DNA of 64,000 nt from Arthrobacter stackebrandtii (GCF_017876675.1 NZ_JAGIOI010000001.1:3968001-4032000), one strand, 5' to 3'; shown: positions 52,701 through 61,503, counted from the stretch's first letter. Made by a program: numbers and translations. Notes: generated from the sequence alone by a model not told the origin.

Positions 52701-54409
52701 GCCGTTTGTGCCACGGCCCTGAGCACGGGGAGCTGGCCCCGGGTGGACATTTCAACCAGCAGGGAGCCGTCGAAGTAGTCGCCGAGGGTGGCGGAGAGAA
52801 CCCGCCGCACAGCGTCCAGGCCCAGCGACTTGACCAGGGACGAGTCCTTGGCCACCATGCCATTCAGCAACGCCAGCGGGTCAAGGTCCCTTCCCGCAGC
52901 GGCACCGAGGTCCAGGGCCCTGGTCATCATGCCGACCATCGGCCCCACCACGTCCCGGAGCCACCAGCCCGCCTCATGCGGCACCGGCGAACGGCCGAAG
53001 ATCGTGAACATGGCAGCCGCGGCATTGGCGGTGCCTGCGGCCATGGTGGGCACGGACCCGGCAGCGCGGGAGAAATACCAGCGCAGCTCATTCAGGGTGT
53101 CCAGCAGGCTGCCCTGCAGCCTGTCTTCCCCGGCCACACGGACCCAGCCCGAGGTTGCCATGACGGGCAGGATTCCGTAGGGGTTGCTGCCGATCCGCAG
53201 TGGCTGGATGGGGCCGTTGCTGCGCACGAACGATGTGGCGTGGGTGCGGGCAAAGAGCAGCGTTTCCTGCCGCAGGCGGGCACGCGCATTGCCGGGTTGG
53301 GGATCTTCGAAGGTGCGCCGGGCCAGGTCGCCCAGGGCCTGCCCCAGGGTGACGGGAAAGAACGCCCCGGTGAAGTTGCGTGAGTACCACGCCTCCCGGC
53401 CGGACGCGCCGGAGAATCCCGCAGCCGTCCCCGGCGGCAGGCCGAGCGCCGCCTCAAAGACCGTGCCGTCGGCGGCACCGCCGGCGAGGGCGGGCACGGC
53501 CGGGTCGAGGGGCGCCGGGGCCGCCGCCGTTTCCGTCACGAAACGGAAGCCGTCAAATTCGTCCTGTTCCGCCGACCACCCGCTGGGCGCACCGCCCAGG
53601 TTGTTCGTGGCGGCTCCCTGGGCCACAAATCCGAGTGGCGCGGCGGCGGCGTGCCCGGACAGCAGTCCGGCAACGAAGTTGGCAGTGCTGTCGGGATCGG
53701 CACTGCCCACGCCGAACACGTACAGCGCCTGCAGTCCGTGAAGTGCAGCCGGCGTGTGGCTCCCGGAAGCCGCCTCTCCAGTGGTTTCAAGGTCGATTTC
53801 CGCCGCCATTCCGCAGGCAAGTGCCGCATCAAAGTCGCTGACCCAGCGGGCCGGGTCTGCCTTCGGCACCAGCTGGGCGTCGGCGGGATCCAGTGCGTGG
53901 TCGGGATCCGCCGGGGCAAGCGGCAGGGTGCCCGGCACCCCCTCAATGTGGTGCACAAAAGCCAGCCCTCCGCCGTCGTTCTCCCCGACAACCACCCAGG
54001 AATCCGGCAGCAGCACGGCATGCGGCACGTCCGCGGCCGCGGCGGGAACAGACCCGCCGCGTGTCTGCAGGGCCAGGTGGACGGCCTTGGCGCTGCCCAC
54101 GTGGCGGACGTAGAGCTCCCAGGCTGCGCCGCGGCGCGCAGCGTCCTCGGCCGTAGCTCCGGCGTGGTCCTGCTGGGCCTGCCAAAACGCGGCTGCTGCC
54201 GCAATTTCCGCCTCGCTGAAGGCGGGGCTGCCTCGGTCGACGGAGAGGTCGTCGGGATAGATGCGAAGGCGCAGGGTGGCGATCTCGGGTCCGTCGGCGG
54301 ATTCGCGGCGCGTGCCGAAGCGGGTCTCCAGCCGGACGGGCAGGAGCGCCACGGGAACCGTGGTGAACAGCCTGTCGAAGAGGTTGTCCGGCGGTGGCTG
54401 GGGTTGCAT
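49718..54409 (-). CDS. Giant uncharacterised protein of the operon (1563 residues)
   Basis: Opens MQPQPPPDNLFDRLFTTVPV, followed by LLPVRLETRFG (residues 22-32) and LRLRIYPDDL (46-55). A second recognisable block is RIGSNPYGILPVMATSGW near residue 405, and a third near 1455 is LALNYNAPNARAPQSILLAV. Long Ala/Gly-rich helical and beta segments lie between. There is no signal peptide, membrane span, Walker motif or protease triad. It follows the 1187-residue gene by 27 bases and overlaps the next by 4. I cannot name a function; the blocks look like those of a conserved, undescribed family. Confidence 0.85.
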   Translation of the reverse strand: MQPQPPPDNLFDRLFTTVPVALLPVRLETRFGTRRESADGPEIATLRLRIYPDDLSVDRGSPAFSEAEIAAAAAFWQAQQDHAGATAEDAARRGAAWELYVRHVGSAKAVHLALQTRGGSVPAAAADVPHAVLLPDSWVVVGENDGGGLAFVHHIEGVPGTLPLAPADPDHALDPADAQLVPKADPARWVSDFDAALACGMAAEIDLETTGEAASGSHTPAALHGLQALYVFGVGSADPDSTANFVAGLLSGHAAAAPLGFVAQGAATNNLGGAPSGWSAEQDEFDGFRFVTETAAAPAPLDPAVPALAGGAADGTVFEAALGLPPGTAAGFSGASGREAWYSRNFTGAFFPVTLGQALGDLARRTFEDPQPGNARARLRQETLLFARTHATSFVRSNGPIQPLRIGSNPYGILPVMATSGWVRVAGEDRLQGSLLDTLNELRWYFSRAAGSVPTMAAGTANAAAAMFTIFGRSPVPHEAGWWLRDVVGPMVGMMTRALDLGAAAGRDLDPLALLNGMVAKDSSLVKSLGLDAVRRVLSATLGDYFDGSLLVEMSTRGQLPVLRAVAQTATRAGARVTPSDYLGALLRRSTWRHGFGAPAPADPNPPDDLLYVVAERALEAAGELDAKLLLSVVNDVEFRAAMVLPPETDKSADPAAVQMGSVYNTKLSAVATAAGMVTAAGAGLSIHDAVWDDAVNIHGGVLASDAILHPWQEVNTLAGTRRALWTLAEAGLSDAEYTRMTSETLAASSHRLDAWYTSLATSRLATLRKGTELGLHAGAWGVLVNIRPQSTAAGAQATAAGSTGPVPDAWVEHLKAHGVPDAPELRIPADPLGYVHAPSLPQAVTAGILRAAEAAHAGGGSSLAGMDLTSKRVRAALDIVAAMGHGQPLGALLGQQLERRLNSSGLQTAVGILRELFPQRRTSGAAGEPAAGDDAVVPPEVVDGLDAWTGRAALAGMAGLEGTGPALQELGDAIESVADLLVADGVHQLSSGRLEHAGASFAAAADGAPLPDITVAAEPRSGVTITHRLMLSVDGSAGQPDGSGWNDAAPRAQLARGAEQWARGMLGPATGWTAAPSGAAEGAVVPLDSLGLCALDVVAESVPGPSGGCALDARCQVDPALLHMARAAASVLSQARPAVPADLDYPHPDPTLGPSRSWTAPAPGPAELSGLVGAVKAQLGAVVRGIAGVLAASATPSDGTSVPVPLEGVEVPATLLAPLAALGFPGCVVAGSGVSTSQALAAASSAGAVVRDVFVLLGQGRPNSATSTVPGGGAADAGPAVVGVDNWENALDGLLQSKTAIDTLVKVVRRLGGDAVVPSLELGLDSSAVVGVEQLELQRWLVRTSRVRPAMAEFVDLSSFAEAAGRPVPGLTAMHLPPTPALAWLGGPLEEADPPGPDARPNTIRRWKRPAQPHVHAVVSGVPVPDGRPTHLLVLDEVAEVLPAPTAATGLALNYNAPNARAPQSILLAVHPNPAVAPNPGVPWTWRLMLDTVREAVELAKIRGVDLDDLQQTGLGEFLPLIYLPDPPTSVLAMTPLAKLTEDRLRRLLTEKAYKNVMRLAP

Positions 54410-54436
54410 GGGAGGCTCCGTTCAGGTTCCGGATTG

Positions 54437-57400
54437 CTAGATGTAGTCGGTGCCGAGCATGAGCAGGCGGAATGGCTTTTGGTAGAGCCGCTGGGCCGCG
54501 ACGGCGCTGTGGGCCGTGAGGATGGAGTTCTCGCCGACGCACTGCTGCGGGGTCAGGTGCAGTGTTCTGGCGGGGTTGGCCGGGGGCGGGTTCAGCCCCT
54601 GCCACGACCATGAGTCGGCAGGAAGGAGGTCCGCCTCTTCCAGCCCTGCCGGCGCCTGGTTGCTGCCCGGCAGGGCACCCGGTACCTCGTCCAGGCCGAA
54701 GCGGGGTTCGCCGTGGGGTTCCGCGAGCTGGATGTACCAGCGCGTCGGATTGTCCGCCGGCCCGACCTGCCGCAGCGTTTCCGGTGCGATGTCCAGGCCA
54801 ACGTAGCTGACATCGGGGTTGAGGGTGCCCCGGAAGAGCTCTTCGCCCACATTGTCCGTGGGCGTGAAGGTGCCCGCCGGTTTTTCCACCCCCTGCACCG
54901 CATTGATGACGGTATTGGGATAGCGGCGCAGCAGGTCTCCCTTCAGGACCAGCAAGGTGATGTCCGCCCGCTTGTTCCCGGCTGCGGCGGGCTGGTGCAT
55001 TCCAAGGGCGCCCCGCCAGGAGTCCATGCCGGCGATGTCCTCGGCATTCTTGTCCCAGAAGCGCCTGAAGCAGCTGCCCCGAAGGTCCGTGGGGTACCTG
55101 CGCCACAACATTTCCCGGGCCATCTCGTGGTTGGCACCGGCCAGGAGCGACTCCACAAACTTCCAGTTCACCTCCAGCAGGCACACACTGTTCGGTTCAA
55201 GCCTGTCCACACCGCCGAGGACCCATTTCTCGTCGATCGCCTTCAGCCGCTCCACCACGGGCTTGGTGAAGGTTGGTGCCGCCATGGCCGGGGTGAAGGC
55301 GGTGTCGGGACGTTTGCGGACCAGCGCAGGGTTGAATTCCGCGGCGAAGGCCAGCATCTTGGCGTAGGCACGGACGGGTTCAACGGCCGCCGCAAGCTGC
55401 GTGCTCGCCTCGGCGGTCCAGGCCTGTGCGGCAGGGAAGGAAACCTTGGCCGCGACGGGCGTCACCTGGGCCCAGTCCGCAGCAATGGCATCCGTGACCG
55501 CCTTCAACCGGTTGTTCTTGACGGCCCCGTCCAGCCACGTACCCTGGAGCGTGGTGGTGCCCAGCAGTCCGGCTGCCGCTTCCCGCAGGCCCGTGGCCGC
55601 TGCACCGGCGTCCTGGAATTTCTGGCGCAGCGGTGCATCGACTGTTGCCGCGGCCAGGACTGCGCCGAAGTCCAGACGTGCCGGTGCCACCTGCAGCCGT
55701 TCGGACATCAGCCGCGGGTCCAGCAGGTCCTTGGCCTGGGCCTTGCTCAGTCGGGCAACGTCCACGGCGGCCGTATTCTTCAGTTCCGTCGTGTCCTGGT
55801 AGCTCCACCGCCGTCTGGCGGCCAGGTTGGCGACGTCCATTGGGGCCTGGCCGCCGACAGGACCTTCAACACGGCCATCGGCACCCCTGCGCCGAAGTTC
55901 CTCCCGGAACACCGGCCCGCCTTCGGGCAGCCGCAGGCCGCCGATGCCACCGCCACGATTGGCCCTGAGCCCGCCGGCTGCACCGCCCCGGTTCAGACTG
56001 ATGCCGCCCACTCCCCCCAGTCCCCCGCCGCGGTTTGGCCGCAGTTCGCCGATGCCTCCGATTCCGCCACGGCCATCAACCCTGCCTCCGCCGATGCCGC
56101 CCCCGCCGCCCTGTCCCCCGGCGTCGGGCACCACCACATCCGGGGTGACCGCCGCGGCAGCGAGCCTGCCCAGGAAATCAGGCAGTGACTTGACACGGTC
56201 AAGGTAGGCCGGACCATCCACACCCAGCACGGCCGTGAGCCTGCCGGCAAAGCGCGGCTCCGTGAGCACATCTTCAAGGATTCGGTCCCCCATGGGCGCG
56301 GCTGTGAAACGGCCCGGCTGGAATCGTTCAGGTTCGTCCCGCAGGATCCGCACCGCGTCCGACACCACGGCTGCGACGGCCGGAGCCCCCGCATGCACGG
56401 CCCCGGCACTGCGCCGGACGGCGAGGCTGGCCGCGCGCGCCTGGCGGGTGAACGCCGTCGTCAATACTTCCGATGACACCACGGAGGCGCTGACCTTCCC
56501 GTAAAAAGACTCTCCGGGGCCGCTGCGCAGCCTGCCCAGCGAAGGTGCCAGGAACCGCAACTGCGAGCCCGGGTCGGCCTTCATGACGCGGTCGTGGAGC
56601 GTTGCAGAAACCGCCATGTGCAGTGCCGACCAGCGGATCCGGCGGTTGGCCCGTTCCAGCCCGGCCAGCTGTTCCCAGGCGTCGCGCATGAGTTCCTCCT
56701 GGTCGCGGCGCACCACGGCGGCGCCCAGCCCGGCGGCGATGCGGTGGAACGGGTCGGCATTGAGCTGCTCGATCCAGCCCTGCCTGCTGCCCGGGTCCTT
56801 GTCGACGTCGGCCAGCACGCCGGCGTTGTCCAAGTCCCCGTCGATGTTTCTCACCTGTGCCGGCCACTGCCCGTAGAGCGGCGGACCCACCAGCGGCTTC
56901 TCGTCACCGGCCAGGGCCACGGGGTCCAGCAACTGCTTGAGCATCGCGTGCAGCCCGGCCGCCTTTCCGCCCGGCCCGGCAAAGTCCGGTGCCAGCGGCC
57001 CCACCCCGTCGGTGCTGCCGGGTTCGCCTGAGCGGTCGATGCGGATGATGGCCGTGGGGACGGCGAAGGCACCCGGCACGGCGCCGCCGCCGAATCCGCC
57101 CTGCATGAGATGCGCCGGCAGCATCGAGCCCTTGGGTTCAATCGCCACCGCGCGCGACCCCAGCTGGGCCATGACCGCCGGATCGCTGGGATGAAGCAGG
57201 CCCGCCAGGTCCTCGAAATCCCCGGAGGGGCCGGTCCGGAACGTCCACGAATCGTAAACCGGAAGCTGCAGCCCGGCGGCCGGGGTCCACCACTTGTCGC
57301 CGTTGGCTCCGGCTTGCGAATCGAGGCCCAGCCCGGCCAGCCTGCCAACTTCATAGGTGGGCACGACGGCGGCCACATAGCTGGTCTCCGGCACCAGCCT

Positions 57401-58000
57401 TGTGGGGCACAACAGCCGGGAACGGAGCGCAGGGGCATGCACCTGGGCGTCGCCGGCCCACCCCTGTGCCTCCCCGCCGCTGTCCGCGCCGTGGACCTGG
57501 ACATGGGCAAAGGCCCAGGCATCATCTGGACGCGGAACGCTGCCGGCATCGGGCAGCGTCAGGACCGGGCAGGGCGAGTTGGGCAGGTAGCCCACCGGAT
57601 TCCCTCCGGCTTCAGGCAGCACAATGAGCATGATCCAGGGATTGAGCGTTTCGTTCACGACCCCGCCCAGGGTGAACATCCATGGCAGGTCCGGATGGGC
57701 CAGTTCAATGCCTGCCAGGTAGTTGGGCTCCATTGACTGGTCGCCGCTGCGCGGGATGCGGCGCACGATTTGGCTGTCGGACAGTCCACGGACATCGGCT
57801 GGGCCCAACACGGACAGGGGTGCCGACGCCACGTCCACAGGCTGCACTGCCGGCACGGGCCCTCCCTGCGGCGGCGTCGGCCGGGTTTCCAGGGTCAGGG
57901 GCAGGGAAACCTTCCTCCGCCCATTTTCAAGCCCTGCCCCGGGCCCCGCACCCTCGCCGCGCCTGGAGTATGGAAGGAAGTGGAGCAGCAGCGGTTCCAT
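54437..58000 (-). CDS. Giant uncharacterised protein of the operon (about 1187 residues)
   Basis: The ATG at 58000 overlaps the stop of the DUF6603-like gene (TGATG) and is preferred to one at 58015. MEPLLLHFLPYSRRGEGAGP leads to VSLPLTLETRP (32-41), echoing the LETR motif of the 1563-residue protein. A glycine-rich, repetitive linker lies near residues 630-695 (RPNRGGGLGG-type units). The C-terminal part contains NHEMAREMLWRRYPTDLRGS near 955 and GEPRFGLDE near 1100, which look conserved. No enzyme motif, signal or membrane span is seen. It is central to the operon; function unknown. Confidence 0.85.
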   Translation of the reverse strand: MEPLLLHFLPYSRRGEGAGPGAGLENGRRKVSLPLTLETRPTPPQGGPVPAVQPVDVASAPLSVLGPADVRGLSDSQIVRRIPRSGDQSMEPNYLAGIELAHPDLPWMFTLGGVVNETLNPWIMLIVLPEAGGNPVGYLPNSPCPVLTLPDAGSVPRPDDAWAFAHVQVHGADSGGEAQGWAGDAQVHAPALRSRLLCPTRLVPETSYVAAVVPTYEVGRLAGLGLDSQAGANGDKWWTPAAGLQLPVYDSWTFRTGPSGDFEDLAGLLHPSDPAVMAQLGSRAVAIEPKGSMLPAHLMQGGFGGGAVPGAFAVPTAIIRIDRSGEPGSTDGVGPLAPDFAGPGGKAAGLHAMLKQLLDPVALAGDEKPLVGPPLYGQWPAQVRNIDGDLDNAGVLADVDKDPGSRQGWIEQLNADPFHRIAAGLGAAVVRRDQEELMRDAWEQLAGLERANRRIRWSALHMAVSATLHDRVMKADPGSQLRFLAPSLGRLRSGPGESFYGKVSASVVSSEVLTTAFTRQARAASLAVRRSAGAVHAGAPAVAAVVSDAVRILRDEPERFQPGRFTAAPMGDRILEDVLTEPRFAGRLTAVLGVDGPAYLDRVKSLPDFLGRLAAAAVTPDVVVPDAGGQGGGGGIGGGRVDGRGGIGGIGELRPNRGGGLGGVGGISLNRGGAAGGLRANRGGGIGGLRLPEGGPVFREELRRRGADGRVEGPVGGQAPMDVANLAARRRWSYQDTTELKNTAAVDVARLSKAQAKDLLDPRLMSERLQVAPARLDFGAVLAAATVDAPLRQKFQDAGAAATGLREAAAGLLGTTTLQGTWLDGAVKNNRLKAVTDAIAADWAQVTPVAAKVSFPAAQAWTAEASTQLAAAVEPVRAYAKMLAFAAEFNPALVRKRPDTAFTPAMAAPTFTKPVVERLKAIDEKWVLGGVDRLEPNSVCLLEVNWKFVESLLAGANHEMAREMLWRRYPTDLRGSCFRRFWDKNAEDIAGMDSWRGALGMHQPAAAGNKRADITLLVLKGDLLRRYPNTVINAVQGVEKPAGTFTPTDNVGEELFRGTLNPDVSYVGLDIAPETLRQVGPADNPTRWYIQLAEPHGEPRFGLDEVPGALPGSNQAPAGLEEADLLPADSWSWQGLNPPPANPARTLHLTPQQCVGENSILTAHSAVAAQRLYQKPFRLLMLGTDYI

Positions 58001-60051
58001 CAGGCCATCTCCCACGTCTTGGCTACGAGAACGTCATTGAGGATGCCGGCGTCCAGACGTGCCGCGCCCTGCCCCGCCAACAGGCTCTGGGCCACGCCGG
58101 CGTTGATTCCCGCCATGGCGTCCGCGCCCAACACCCCTGCGTCGGACAGCGTGCTCGCCCGGGCCAGGACCACTGCGCCCGGGTCCCTGGCGGTCGTGAC
58201 GAGCCGCGGAATTTCAGGCACCTGCAGCCGGTGCATTTCCGCAAGAGAGTACATGTTGCGGGTCAGAATGGCGTGCCGCACGGGCGATTGTGTGGACATG
58301 ATCTTGGTTTCCGGGACGGCGGGGTTGCGCACGGCGGCGACAGTTCCGGCGTCGGGCTTGTTGGCCAGCACCACACCGGCATCGGCGCTGACATATCCGC
58401 CGGCCGCCAACTTTGCCTGGGCGTCCATGGACCGAAACTGCGACGGCGGGAATTTCGCCGAGGTGTTTGACAGCGCCGGGTTGGCCGGGCTGAGCAGGGA
58501 CAGGGTGACCGGCTGCGGAAGAGGGCGCCCATCCATGCGCTGAAGCTCAAGGTGCAGCGGCACGCTGTTTTGGGTGAAGGAAACATTTGCCAGCGGGTGG
58601 AGCGCCGCGGTGCCGGCGGCCGCTGCCGGGGACAACTGCACGACGGCGGGCAGCTCGCCTTGCGCCTGTTCCCAGTTGACCGGATCCTTGAGGGCATTGG
58701 CCAGCACCTCGGCCGGAATGCGCCCGGCGGGCAGCTCGGGTGCGTTGCTGTCGCCCCAGGTGATTTCCGGGACGTCAACGTCCACGTCGAACCAGAGGAT
58801 GGAGACGCTGGCGTGGCCGCGGATGCGCCACGGCGTGGGCCCGGAGAAGTGGCCGGAGAGCCTGATGCTGCCAATGCTGAAGTCGGCGCATTCCACGCTG
58901 ACGTGCGCGGAGAAGTCTGCCATGAAGCCGAAGGGGTCGAACATGATGAGAGCGTCGAAGGCGAAGCCGCCGCTGATGCCGAATCCGGCGACCTTGGCTT
59001 CGAGCTCCGCAGCTGCCCCGAACTGCACCGTGTTGGTTGTTACGGCGAGGTAGGCGCCGAGGCGGGCCCGGAGGAAACCGCCGGGCGAAACTTCGGTGCC
59101 GATGCGCTTGAGTCCGCCCATTCCCTCCGGAGGGGTGAACGCCGGGTGGAAGCCGCCGGCGCTGAAGGCAAAGAGTGGGTCGCTGCCGCCGCGGGTGCGC
59201 AGCATGATGTCCCCGGTGATGGGCAGTCCGACGATGCTGGATCCGGTCAGGGAGGCACCGATCGTGAGGCCGTCGGCGTTGATGGTGCCAAGCATCATGG
59301 CCTGCAGCTTGATGAGGGGGGCGTCCTCGAAGGGCAGGACGATGGCGAACCTGCCCAGCAGGACCACACCCTCATCGCTGACAAACACGCCCAGCGCCGC
59401 CGATGCGAGCGTGGGGGTGCCCCAGCCGAGCTTGAGCATGGGGCCCACGATGAAACCGCCGTCCTTTTCCGGGAAGGACGCCGCCAGCGCCGGCAGTATG
59501 CGCGGGGCATCGCTGACGGCGTTGCGCGGGAACATGAACTCGGCCAGGGTCCCGGCCTGCAGCGCCGCGAACAAGCCGTCGCTGTCGGCCCGGCGGTTGA
59601 TGCCGACCATTCCGCCCACACCGGCAAGGGTGAAGCCAAAGGACAGCTGGATGGGGACGGGGAGGTCTGCCGACAGCAGGAGCAGCAGGGATTGCGTCGC
59701 GGGGTTGAGGATGGCAAAGCCGTTGACGGCAACAGGCCCCATCTTGGCGGTGAAGGCACCCTGCCAGGAGCCTTGCACCTTCTTCAGGTATCCGCCGCCG
59801 GTAAAGCCGGGCAGCGTCAGTTCCGCCCGGGCGCCGTCGGGCCCGCCCAGGTCGGGTCCGGCCAGGCGCAGGCCCAGGCGCCCGTTCTCCGAGACCATGG
59901 AGAGGTTGTAGCTGATCCGCATGTTGTCCACGGAGAGGACCAGCCCGGGGAGTTCCAGGCTCCCCTTGACCCACACGCCGACGGAGACGGAACTGTCCGC
60001 TCCGTTGGCATTGCCGGCCACGTCCAAACCCACATTGAAGCTGTTGCCCAT
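58000..60051 (-). CDS. DUF6603-like protein (683 residues)
   Basis: A beta-rich protein with alternating hydrophobic and Gly/Ser residues: MGNSFNVGLDVAGNANGADS, GGGYLKKVQGSWQGAFTAKM, LLLLLSADLPVPIQLSFGFT and GVGGMVGINRRADSDGLFAA fit the DUF6603 domain. WRIRGHASVSILWFDVDVDV marks a late conserved segment, followed by an Ala/Val-rich tail to KTWEMA. The fold could be a long beta sheet or channel-like structure, but there is no signal peptide. It is the only member of the operon with a named domain. The preceding gene is 51 bases upstream. Confidence 0.82.
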   Translation of the reverse strand: MGNSFNVGLDVAGNANGADSSVSVGVWVKGSLELPGLVLSVDNMRISYNLSMVSENGRLGLRLAGPDLGGPDGARAELTLPGFTGGGYLKKVQGSWQGAFTAKMGPVAVNGFAILNPATQSLLLLLSADLPVPIQLSFGFTLAGVGGMVGINRRADSDGLFAALQAGTLAEFMFPRNAVSDAPRILPALAASFPEKDGGFIVGPMLKLGWGTPTLASAALGVFVSDEGVVLLGRFAIVLPFEDAPLIKLQAMMLGTINADGLTIGASLTGSSIVGLPITGDIMLRTRGGSDPLFAFSAGGFHPAFTPPEGMGGLKRIGTEVSPGGFLRARLGAYLAVTTNTVQFGAAAELEAKVAGFGISGGFAFDALIMFDPFGFMADFSAHVSVECADFSIGSIRLSGHFSGPTPWRIRGHASVSILWFDVDVDVPEITWGDSNAPELPAGRIPAEVLANALKDPVNWEQAQGELPAVVQLSPAAAAGTAALHPLANVSFTQNSVPLHLELQRMDGRPLPQPVTLSLLSPANPALSNTSAKFPPSQFRSMDAQAKLAAGGYVSADAGVVLANKPDAGTVAAVRNPAVPETKIMSTQSPVRHAILTRNMYSLAEMHRLQVPEIPRLVTTARDPGAVVLARASTLSDAGVLGADAMAGINAGVAQSLLAGQGAARLDAGILNDVLVAKTWEMA

Positions 60052-60102
60052 GGCCAGGTCCTCCCTGAGCTGTTGTCTGCACGGGCCGGCGGCCCGCGCG
60101 TT

Positions 60103-60954
60103 TCAGGTCAAGCTGAATTGCGGTGCCGCGCCCTTCTTGAGGGTCAGGTGCGGCGAGTAGTCGATCTCCGGCAGGGACAGGTTCACCAACTGGGAGAAGT
60201 CGCCAAGGACCCGTCCCAGGTTGATAGAGGCGTGCACGCCGTGCCGGCCGTCGACCGTGGGGTCGCCCAGGCTGATGGTGGCCTCGTAGCTGATGTCGGC
60301 CGGCTGCGGCCCGTGGCCGACGACGGCGGAAAGCATGGCCGGGCCGACGGAGAACCCGAACGTTTCCCGGTCCGGGTCGGAGGAAGGTACGGGGAGGTGC
60401 CAGGCGATGGCGGCGTTCACCTGCGCGGAATCGGCCGGGGCCTCCGGTGCTTTCCCGAATTCCCAGTCCCAGCTCGCGTTGCCGCTGCTCTTGATGTTCA
60501 GGGTGATGCCGGTGTCGTCCCCCAGCGCAAGGGTGGGGGTGCCGGAGCAGCGCAGGTGGAGGCCGTGCCGTCCGGGGATGGCTGCCCTGCCCAGTGATAC
60601 GCCCAGGACCAGCTTCGTGCCGGCCATGGCGGGATCACTGTAGACGAGTGCGACTGCGGGCGCGAAGCCGGGCGCCTGCATCGTGCCGACGCTGAATTTG
60701 TCGTCGAGTTCGGCGATCTTCAGGAAAACAAAGACCAGCAGTGAATTCCAGTCGGGGTCCTTGGCGAAGTTCTTCAGGCGTGCCAGCAGTTCCTCGGGCA
60801 GTTGCGTCGCCTCGTCAACGAGCTGCCCGGCCTGCTGCCGGGCGGCGTCCATGACGTCGGTGAAATCCTGGGTGCCATCATCGGCCAGCTGTGATGCGGC
60901 CGCGAGGATCTGGCTGACGACTGTGCCTAGGGTCTCAGGTGTTGCAGCGACCAT
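60103..60954 (-). CDS. First gene of the operon, DUF6603-associated protein (283 residues)
   Basis: Opens MVAATPETLGTVVSQILAAA, a helical segment up to about residue 70 with Gln/Ala/Leu, followed by a beta-rich part (HGLHLRCSGTPTLALGDDTG, GNASWDWEFGKAPEA, FGFSVGPAMLSAVVGHGPQP). The beta part resembles the start of DUF6603 proteins, so this and the next gene may be halves of a protein that is single elsewhere. There is no signal peptide. The ATG at 60954 has only a weak ribosome site. About 600 bases upstream lies an IS701 element. Confidence 0.78.
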   Translation of the reverse strand: MVAATPETLGTVVSQILAAASQLADDGTQDFTDVMDAARQQAGQLVDEATQLPEELLARLKNFAKDPDWNSLLVFVFLKIAELDDKFSVGTMQAPGFAPAVALVYSDPAMAGTKLVLGVSLGRAAIPGRHGLHLRCSGTPTLALGDDTGITLNIKSSGNASWDWEFGKAPEAPADSAQVNAAIAWHLPVPSSDPDRETFGFSVGPAMLSAVVGHGPQPADISYEATISLGDPTVDGRHGVHASINLGRVLGDFSQLVNLSLPEIDYSPHLTLKKGAAPQFSLT

Positions 60955-61176
60955 GGTGTGCCCGCTTATTTCCGGTAAAGCCCCGAATACTGGTGCAGCA
61001 GTCCGGCTGCCGGTACCCAGCTGCCTCTCACACGGGCCACGGTTTCCACCCGTTCAGCCCATGGCACCAAGGTCAATGTCCCGCGGTCCGGTCCCCACCA
61101 GGCCGCTTGCCCCATCCCAAGACCATCAGCGGCTCCGGCGGGCCTGCACTGCCGCCGGAGAAGTTCCGCTAGTCAA

Positions 61177-61206
61177 AAGTGTGACGCTTCTCATGTGGCG
61201 CGTCAA
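61177..61206 (-). promoter_or_regulatory. Possible promoter of the five-gene operon
   Basis: On the minus strand TTGACG (61206-61201) is followed after 17-18 bases by CACACT/ACACTT. The first ATG of the operon is about 220 bases downstream, leaving a long leader with no other feature. Matches are modest, so this is tentative. Confidence 0.4.
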
Positions 61207-61441
61207 CGGAAAGTTTTCAGGCATTGCCAAGGAAACGTTCAGAGCGTGTTGGGGCGAGGCACTGCAGGAGGTCCCTGACGCATGATTGAAGTGCGAAAGG
61301 CGTCCGTTGCCTCATTTTCCCTGCACCCCGTCGGTGCGGGCGAGGAAGAAGTCCGGATGCCCACGCCTGAAGGAAGATGATCGGGAACCAAACGATTGCC
61401 CTCACTGGCGATGCCGGTGGAAACGCATGATCCGCACAAAA

Positions 61442-61503
61442 GGGACGGTGTTGGCGGATTCGGACGGCGGTATACCCCTGTCCGAATCCGCAAACACCGT
61501 CCC
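61442..61503. terminator. 24-bp near-perfect inverted repeat
   Basis: Arms 61442-61465 and 61480-61503 pair at 23 of 24 positions (GGGACGGTGTTGGCGGATTC... ) around a 14-base loop, and TTCTCATT follows. It stands between the operon's upstream region and the IS701 element. It may be a terminator or REP-like palindrome and would isolate the operon from transcription coming from the right. Confidence 0.65.

Noticed and set aside
51326-53383. 685-residue plus-strand frame within the 1563-residue gene
   Set aside because: Antisense frame with His/Arg/Gly-rich composition and no conserved block; the minus frame is continuous with recognisable segments.
58552-60597. 681-residue plus-strand frame within the giant operon
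   Set aside because: It is antisense to the DUF6603-like and first genes and has no ribosome site or family signature.
47880-60954. Phage tail, contractile injection or T6SS cluster
   Set aside because: No sheath, tube, baseplate, spike or AAA+ ATPase-like sequence is visible in any of the five proteins, and no lysis or portal genes are nearby.
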